A stretch of 64,000 nucleotides of DNA from QHXQ01 sp036389395 (GTDB taxonomy: Bacteria > Acidobacteriota > Blastocatellia > Pyrinomonadales > Pyrinomonadaceae). The notes below the pieces were generated by a model that did not search any database, was not told where the DNA came from, and saw nothing but the letters and a program-made list of their open reading frames with translations. The stretch spans positions 173,755 through 237,754 of the forward strand of contig DASVPY010000031.1 in NCBI GenBank assembly GCA_036389395.1. The letters are read 5' to 3'. The stretch's first letter is position 1; every line of letters begins with the position of its first letter. The translations under genes were made by a program, and so were the position numbers. Shown in pieces: positions 59,126 to 64,000 of this stretch.

Positions 59126-60637
59126 ATGACAGCGATCAGTAAGTCACACAGTCCGAGCCTGCCGCGGGCGGTCGCCGCGCCCGCGCGCGCCGCGCTCACC
59201 ACGCGCTTCGTAGACCTGCTCAGTTCCGTCCGCTTCGGCGTCCTGCTGTTGGTGCTGCTCGCGCTCGCCAGCGTCGCCGGGATGCTCGTCATGCAGGTCA
59301 ACGTCGAGGGCTTCGACAAGTACTACGCCGAGCTGTCGCCCGCGACGCGTTTGCTGTTCGGCACGCTCGGCCTCTTCGACATCTACCACTCGTGGTACTT
59401 CAACGTCCTGCTGCTCGTCCTGTCGTTCAACATCATCCTGTCTTCGATTGACAACTTCCCGAAGGCCTGGACGTACATCGGGCGGCGCAAGCTCGACGCC
59501 TCGGCGCACTGGCTGCGCGGGCAGGAGCAGAGCGCGGAGTGGGCGGCGGCAGATGCGAGCGCGCGCGCGTTGGCCGAGCGCATCGGCGCGGCGTGTCGCG
59601 CGGAGCGGCTGCGCGCGACGGTGACGGAGCGGCAGGGTGCGACGTTCGTCTTCGCCGAGCGCGGCGCTTGGAATCGGCTCGGCGCGTACGCCGTCCACGT
59701 CGCGCTCCTGGTCATCTTCGCGGGCGGCTTCCTGACGGCGCAGCTCGGGCACACGGGGCAGATGATGCTCGCGCCCGGCGCGGCGCGCGCCGAGATGGCC
59801 GAGACGAGCTTCGATCTCGACAAGCCGCGGCAGAGCACCGTTCAGCTCCCCTTCGAGGTCGAGTGCACGGACATACAGCAGAAGCTGTTGGACAAGAACG
59901 GCCCCGTCAACCCGATGAACACGCTCGACTGGCTGACGGCGATCAAGATCAGAGACCCCGCGCGCGGCGAGACCGACGCCGTCGTGCGGCTCAACCGCCC
60001 GTTCGACTACCGCGGCTACCGCTTCTTCCAGGCCAGCTTCGTGCCCGAAGGACGCGCCCGCACGGTCACTCTCAAGTTCACGCCCGAACAGGGCGGCGCG
60101 ACCGAACAGGTGACGCTCAAGCGCGACGAGACGGCGACCCTCAACGACGGCACGCGCGTCCGCTTCGCAGACTTCTACTCGGACTTCGCGCTCCAAGGCA
60201 CGAAGGCGACTTCGCAGTCGGACGAGTACAACAACCCGGCGGCGGCCGTCATGCTCAGCCGCCCGGACGGCGCGGCCGCGAAAGGCTACGCCTTCACGGC
60301 TGCCGCGCGGGGCGCGGGCCCCTTGGTCGGTCAGGCCGTGGCGGGCTACAAGGTCGAGTTGGTCGAGTTCGAGAAGGTGGGCGCGGCGCACATACTCTCG
60401 GTGCAGAAAGACCCCGGCGCGACGGTGGTCTACGCCGGCTTCGCGCTGCTGTCGCTGACGCTGGTCGGCGTCTTCTTCTGCGCGCACCAGCGCGTCTGGG
60501 CGCGCATCGAGCCGCGCGCGGCGGGCGGGTACGCGGTCACGTTTGGCGGCAACACCAACCGCGGCCGGATCGCGTTCGAGGAGCGGTTCAAGCGGCTCGT
60601 CAAGGCGGCGGGCGCGGAGTTCGAGGCGCAATCGTGA
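59126..60637 (+). CDS. resB: ResB/CcsB-like cytochrome c biogenesis protein
   Basis: A 503-residue System II cytochrome c assembly factor. Membrane helices appear at about 28-55 (FGVLLLVLLALASVAGMLVM), 85-115 (YFNVLLLVLSFNIILSSID), 185-205 and near the C-terminus (VVYAGFALLSLTLVGVFFCA), with the large periplasmic domain between. LNRPFDYRGYRFFQASF is the conserved heme-handling segment. It works with CcsA/ResC to export and attach heme to CxxCH proteins, fitting the multiheme cluster next to it. Its partner gene follows but is only a remnant. The start is the second of two repeated ATGs; the first opens an 11-codon frame ending in TAA. Confidence 0.92.
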   Translation: MTAISKSHSPSLPRAVAAPARAALTTRFVDLLSSVRFGVLLLVLLALASVAGMLVMQVNVEGFDKYYAELSPATRLLFGTLGLFDIYHSWYFNVLLLVLSFNIILSSIDNFPKAWTYIGRRKLDASAHWLRGQEQSAEWAAADASARALAERIGAACRAERLRATVTERQGATFVFAERGAWNRLGAYAVHVALLVIFAGGFLTAQLGHTGQMMLAPGAARAEMAETSFDLDKPRQSTVQLPFEVECTDIQQKLLDKNGPVNPMNTLDWLTAIKIRDPARGETDAVVRLNRPFDYRGYRFFQASFVPEGRARTVTLKFTPEQGGATEQVTLKRDETATLNDGTRVRFADFYSDFALQGTKATSQSDEYNNPAAAVMLSRPDGAAAKGYAFTAAARGAGPLVGQAVAGYKVELVEFEKVGAAHILSVQKDPGATVVYAGFALLSLTLVGVFFCAHQRVWARIEPRAAGGYAVTFGGNTNRGRIAFEERFKRLVKAAGAEFEAQS

Positions 60638-60644
60638 GTGAAGT

Positions 60645-61018
60645 TTGAGCCGCGCGCCGGCGCGCTTCGCGCCGCGAGTCGAAGTACGCGGCGCGCAACT
60701 GCTCTCCTACGGCGTCGCGCTCGTCTGCTTCGCCGTCGCGGTCGTCTACCTGCTGACAGACGGGGTGAAGACCGAAGCGACGGCCGTCTGGTCGAGCCTG
60801 TTCGCGCTGGCGGTGCTGGGGGCGTGAGCCGCGGCACGGTCTTCGCGCCCGCGACGTTCGCCACCGACGGCGCGTCGGTCTTCTTCGGCCCGCCGACGCC
60901 GCGCGCGGCTGGAAGGGTCGCCCCGCCGCCTACTTCGCCGTCGTCGCCTTCCTCCTCGTGATCTTCACCTACCTCGGCGTCAGCTACCTCCTGCCCGGTC
61001 TCCACTCCTACGCCTGAG
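60645..61018 (+). pseudogene. Remnant of ccsA/resC (cytochrome c assembly)
   Basis: The 3' piece is unmistakable: GWKGRPAAYFAVVAFLLVIF followed by TYLGVSYLLPGLHSYA and a stop, which is the C-terminus of CcsA/ResC. The 5' piece (60645-60827) encodes a 60-residue frame with one hydrophobic segment (LLSYGVALVCFAVAVVYLLT) that could be the gene's N-terminus. The middle 150-200 residues, with the WWD heme-binding motif, are missing. The last 26 bases are repeated at 63930-63955. So heme delivery to cytochromes would need another copy elsewhere. Confidence 0.7.
60993..61018 (+). repeat. 26-bp direct repeat, left copy (end of ccsA)
   Basis: The sequence beginning GCCCGGTCTCCACTCCTACG and ending CTGAG, six bases further, covers the last codons and stop of the ccsA remnant and recurs exactly at 63930-63955. 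The two copies flank a 2.9-kb block of three genes, as would attachment-site duplicates. Confidence 0.85.
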
Positions 61019-61038
61019 CCGACGGCCCCGCCCGCCCG

Positions 61039-61067
61039 CCGAACCGCGCCGGGGCGGCGCGGTTCGG
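61039..61067. terminator. 12-bp stem hairpin after ccsA
   Basis: CCGAACCGCGCC pairs with GGCGCGGTTCGG across GGGGC. It lies 20 bases after the remnant's stop and could terminate it; the following GCGCGGTTCG is a partial direct repeat of the right stem. Confidence 0.6.
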
Positions 61068-61278
61068 CGCGGTTCGTTCCCGGCGGGATAAGCCGAGCGT
61101 GAGGCGCGAACGAACTCGCACGCTTCATAGCTATGTCTCCGGTTCGTAACCAGCACTCCGGCGTCGGCGCAACGCCAATCCGGGTCGAAGGGAAGATGGT
61201 TGGCCGGGCCGGCCCGTGACGAGCGTAGGAACGCCGCGCCGCGCTCGCGCCGCGGCTTCTCTTCGGCGTGTGAGGGTG

Positions 61279-61284
61279 TATAAT
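61279..61284 (+). promoter_or_regulatory. TATAAT -10 candidate for the 61.3-kb gene
   Basis: TATAAT is preceded by GGGTG; the -35 region 17 bases upstream (CTTCTC) is poor. It is about 60 bases before the GTG start at 61344 and the only consensus -10 in the gap 61019-61343. That gap otherwise holds the hairpin at 61039-61067. Confidence 0.4.
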
Positions 61285-61343
61285 CGCAGGCATTAAATAA
61301 TATCCCGACAGAAGGCTCGCGGTGAGCAAGTGAGGAGACGACC

Positions 61344-62369
61344 GTGCTCGGCTTGCTTAAATTCGTGAAGGTGGCCCTGCGGGATTTGCCGAGAACCCTG
61401 AGCGGCCTCACCATCGGCTGGATTCGTAGCCTCGTCGAAATCCTTGGGCGGAAACATCGCGTCGCGCGCCGGCACGCGCGCTGGCGGCGGAGACGAATAC
61501 GGCCGGGAGATTGCGGCGCGCCTTGTCAGGTTGTTCCCGCTGACGTTTACCGCCGCCCGGACCCGCTCATCTACTCGCAAACCTATCTTATGGCCCAGGG
61601 CCTCGCCGTCACCTGGGACAACCCTGATATCGAGTTGCGCCTGAATGGGCAACCGGCCGACTCCTCTAAACTGGCCCCGGACACCGACTATGAGATCGTC
61701 GCCCGCATTTGGAATGGGTCTACCGAGGCCCCGGCTGTGAACATGCCGGTCAGGTTCTCGTTCCTCGATTTCGGCATCGGCGGGGTCGAAGTGCCCATCG
61801 GCCACACCCAGGTAGATTTGCCGGTTAAGGGCGCGCCGGGCCACCCGGCCTTCGCTCATATGCTGTGGCATACGCCCGTCATCCCCGGCCACTACTGTCT
61901 GAGGGTCAGGCTGGTCTGGCCCGACGACGCCAACCCGCATAACAATCTCGGACAGGAGAACACGGACGTGCGTCCGCTCAACTCCCCGCACGCGCAGTTC
62001 CGCGTCCCCGTCCGCAACGCTGCCCGGCGGAGACGTATCCTGCGTCTGGAGCCGGACGCGTATGAAATCCCGCCCCGCCCGCCCTGCGACTCCAACCGGC
62101 CCGCGCGCGAGACGGCGCTGACCGAAGCCGAGATCGAAGGGCATCGCCGCGAGGCCCGTGCCCGGCACAACCGGGCCGCCTTTCCGGTCCCGCCGGCATG
62201 GCGCGTAGAAGTGCTCCCCGCCCAGGTCGAGTTGGAGCCGGAAAGTCAGCAGGTGGTGACTGTCGCCATTACCGCGCCCGATGGGTTCCACGGCCGCCAG
62301 GCTTTCAACGTCAATGCCTTCGAGGGTGCTACGCTCGTCGGCGGCGTCACGCTGTATGTTCGAGGCTAG
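61344..62369 (+). CDS. Protein with an Ig/CARDB-like domain
   Basis: A 341-residue protein starting at a GTG with AGGAG seven bases upstream. After a basic N-terminus (about 60 residues) there is a beta-sandwich-like domain: LAPDTDYEIVARIWNGSTEA, RVRLVWPDDANPHNNLGQEN. This wording (DTDYEI, NPHNNLGQEN) is that of CARDB/Ig-like domains that hold together large surface proteins. The C-terminal third has PAQVELEPESQQVVTVAITA, a second such domain. No signal peptide is evident, so its site is unclear. The next gene starts 6 bases after the stop. Confidence 0.65.
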   Translation: MLGLLKFVKVALRDLPRTLSGLTIGWIRSLVEILGRKHRVARRHARWRRRRIRPGDCGAPCQVVPADVYRRPDPLIYSQTYLMAQGLAVTWDNPDIELRLNGQPADSSKLAPDTDYEIVARIWNGSTEAPAVNMPVRFSFLDFGIGGVEVPIGHTQVDLPVKGAPGHPAFAHMLWHTPVIPGHYCLRVRLVWPDDANPHNNLGQENTDVRPLNSPHAQFRVPVRNAARRRRILRLEPDAYEIPPRPPCDSNRPARETALTEAEIEGHRREARARHNRAAFPVPPAWRVEVLPAQVELEPESQQVVTVAITAPDGFHGRQAFNVNAFEGATLVGGVTLYVRG

Positions 62370-62375
62370 TAGCCC

Positions 62376-63428
62376 GTGTCGTGCCAGAAATATTTTCACT
62401 GTGTCAAACGCGAAGACTACCTCGGCGCGGGGGGGAGCATCGCCCTCGGCATCTTCAAGGGCCTCGGCGTCGGCCTCATTTTTAATGCGCTCTTCGCCGC
62501 CCTTGATCTCCCGTCGGTCGCCAACGGCTTCCTGGCGGCAGCTATTCTGTACGGCTTCGCCGACGGCGTCTGTGCGTATTTGCTCGGCGGCAAACTCGTC
62601 TGTATAGGTCTCGACCAGTGCGTCATCGGCCGCATCATTCATATCGAGCAGCCCGGCTATGGGAAGTCCACCTTCGAGCAGATTGATGACGACTACTGTA
62701 TCAACATCCTGGTCAGCCCCGTGCAAGCTCAGTTCATGAACCCGCAGCCTGAGACCGACGGCCTGCCTTACGCCCGCTACTACGTGACTTTCCCCGACGA
62801 GGGCCAGCTCGCCCAAACAGGCGAAGGCATCTCCTCCGGCGTGGACGCGTCCGTCCCGGGGGACAAATTCGAGGTGCTGCACTGCGAGTTCAAAGGTTGT
62901 CGCGTCCACGACTTTTGCCAGACGGCCAAGACCATGGCGAGTCTGGCCGTCGTGCCCGGCGTTGTCTGCGCCGTCCCCGGAATCGGCCAGGCGTTGTGTG
63001 CGCTAGCGATCCTTATCTGGCTCGTCGCGACCATCGTGGCGCTCCTTGATTCCTGGTTCGGGGCCCACGAAGGAGACCCCGCCGACGTTGCCGTTGACCC
63101 CACTTCCGGAGTACTTCATGTCGGAGACTGCGTCGTGCTCATAGGTGATTGGGTCTACGACCACGCTCATGGAGGCTGGAATGAAATTCACCCGGTCAGG
63201 AGCGTCCAGAAAATACCGGCTGACGCTTTCCCGCCGGGCGTAAACTGCGACAGGTTCGCGGACGAAGACGATCCGCTGCTCGTCAACCTTTTCAAGACGC
63301 GCGTCCTGGAGAAATTTTGCGAGCGCCTGGCCGAAGCGAGAAGTTCTCTGACGCGTGAAGAACAGAAAAAACCTCATCTGCGCTGGATTTATCACCCCTA
63401 CGTGGACGGCTGCGAGGTTCCCAAGTAG
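62376..63428 (+). CDS. Membrane protein of unknown function
   Basis: A 350-residue protein beginning at GTG 62376. Two N-terminal hydrophobic segments (GIFKGLGVGLIFNALFAALD, NGFLAAAILYGFADGVCAYL) and a pair in the middle (VVPGVVCAVPGIGQALCALA and ILIWLVATIVALL). Between them is a soluble beta part (YYVTFPDEGQLAQTGEGISS). A later stretch, VGDCVVLIGDWVYDHAHGGW then NEIHPVRSVQKI, resembles bacterial hypothetical proteins with a conserved D-x-x-H-x-G-W-N-E-I-H-P core. I cannot assign a function. It follows its neighbour with 6 bases, so the two are an operon. Confidence 0.65.
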   Translation: MSCQKYFHCVKREDYLGAGGSIALGIFKGLGVGLIFNALFAALDLPSVANGFLAAAILYGFADGVCAYLLGGKLVCIGLDQCVIGRIIHIEQPGYGKSTFEQIDDDYCINILVSPVQAQFMNPQPETDGLPYARYYVTFPDEGQLAQTGEGISSGVDASVPGDKFEVLHCEFKGCRVHDFCQTAKTMASLAVVPGVVCAVPGIGQALCALAILIWLVATIVALLDSWFGAHEGDPADVAVDPTSGVLHVGDCVVLIGDWVYDHAHGGWNEIHPVRSVQKIPADAFPPGVNCDRFADEDDPLLVNLFKTRVLEKFCERLAEARSSLTREEQKKPHLRWIYHPYVDGCEVPK

Positions 63429-63515
63429 ACGAGTGGCCGAAGGCGGAACCGAAGCGGCGTCGTGCCTGCGCTCAACGGACAGAGAAGCAGAGGGGGCTAC
63501 TCTTAAGATCGCGAG

Positions 63516-63887
63516 ATGACGGTGTTGCGGGGCAGAGTGGTCAGCGGGGTCGGGAGCTTCGCCTACTGGATCGAGAAGCTCCTGGCCCACTACGAGCGCA
63601 AGACCGGCATGCGGCTGTTCCCCGGCACGCTGAACGTCGAGCTGGCCCAGCCCTACGACCTGCCGCCGCACCGGACGCGCCTGGAGGCGCAGGAGTACGG
63701 CGGCACGGTCTCGGTCAACATCGTGCCCTGCAAAATCTTCGGCCGGCGGGCCGTCATCCTGCGGACGGACAAGGCCGACAGCGAGCCGCAGTCGCGGACG
63801 ATCATCGAGGTCGCCTGCGAAGTGAAGCTGCGCGAGCAACACCACCTGCGCGACGGCGACGTGGTCGAGGTCGAGGTCGCCGATTAA
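63516..63887 (+). CDS. DUF120 protein, CTP-dependent riboflavin kinase-like
   Basis: A 123-residue protein with the features of archaeal RibK: GVGSFAYWIEKLL as glycine loop, LFPGTLNVELAQPYDLPP as the flavin/metal segment, and IIEVACEVKLREQHHLRDGD at the end. By family knowledge the enzyme makes FMN from riboflavin with CTP. Its presence in a bacterium, alone and without an N-terminal regulator, is notable. It ends 43 bases before the right copy of the 26-bp direct repeat. Confidence 0.8.
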   Translation: MTVLRGRVVSGVGSFAYWIEKLLAHYERKTGMRLFPGTLNVELAQPYDLPPHRTRLEAQEYGGTVSVNIVPCKIFGRRAVILRTDKADSEPQSRTIIEVACEVKLREQHHLRDGDVVEVEVAD

Positions 63888-63929
63888 CGATGCCTTGTTG
63901 CCGAGCGCTTAGGGTCTAAAGTAGCTCAA

Positions 63930-63955
63930 GCCCGGTCTCCACTCCTACGCCTGAG
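63930..63955 (+). repeat. 26-bp direct repeat, right copy
   Basis: Identical to 60993-61018. Here it no longer belongs to a frame; it would restore the ccsA 3' end if the block between the copies were excised. Downstream is TTGCGCGCAAGCGCGC, a small hairpin. Confidence 0.85.
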
Positions 63956-64000
63956 TTGCGCGCAAGCGCGCCCGGCGGCCGCGCCGCCCCCGCGGGGGCG

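Overview
This window comes from a high-GC bacterium, most likely an Acidobacteriota member of the Blastocatellia/Pyrinomonas type. That placement is inference from gene content: a single-chain Kgd-type 2-oxoglutarate decarboxylase, a secretin with a cohesin tail, DUF1624, VWA/DUF3520 and MtrB/DmsE-like multiheme proteins, together with gene ends full of short-word inverted repeats. Apart from one AT-richer island at 29.7-31.4 kb the composition is uniform. I recognised no rRNA, tRNA or CRISPR.

Layout. 0-5 kb: a partial rtcB interrupted by what looks like an intein, a Crp/Fnr regulator, aroA-aroK, an RsbW-like kinase and a STAS antagonist. 5-12.4 kb: envelope proteins (TPR, PDZ, small exported), a methyltransferase, a DUF1624 membrane protein and a response regulator with small downstream genes. 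12.4-22.7 kb: an ABC-2 exporter, an FAD oxidoreductase, a GGDEF protein and several lipoproteins or exported proteins. 22.9-29.6 kb: a secretin and kgd. 29.7-31.4 kb: an acquired-looking island with an EVE-like/nuclease protein and two tiny genes. 31.4-43 kb: a HEXXH protein, argE-hutF, an MBL hydrolase, an AP2-domain protein, a nucleotidyltransferase, a YwiC-like protein and a GCS2-CBS fusion. 43-47.3 kb: a stress cluster with UspA, two flavin-split-barrel proteins, a truncated UspA and a broken P-type ATPase. 47.5-51 kb: an ATP-grasp-like enzyme and an exported EF-hand-type protein. 51-61 kb: a multiheme cytochrome/porin electron-conduit and cytochrome c maturation locus. 61-63.9 kb: a block between two 26-bp direct repeats with three genes, one of them a DUF120 (CTP-dependent riboflavin kinase-like) protein.

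Two themes stand out. First, many intergenic gaps carry inverted repeats whose arms are themselves tandem runs of one 6-9-nt word. At least eight word families occur. Several lie exactly where genes are truncated or where a stop codon falls inside the element, so they may be mobile or mark recombination points. Second, the electron-transfer locus carries separate lesions in four genes (nonsense, two frameshifts, one large deletion), and the nearby P-type ATPase has lost its phosphorylation region. This is either real pathway decay or clustered assembly error, and read mapping would decide.
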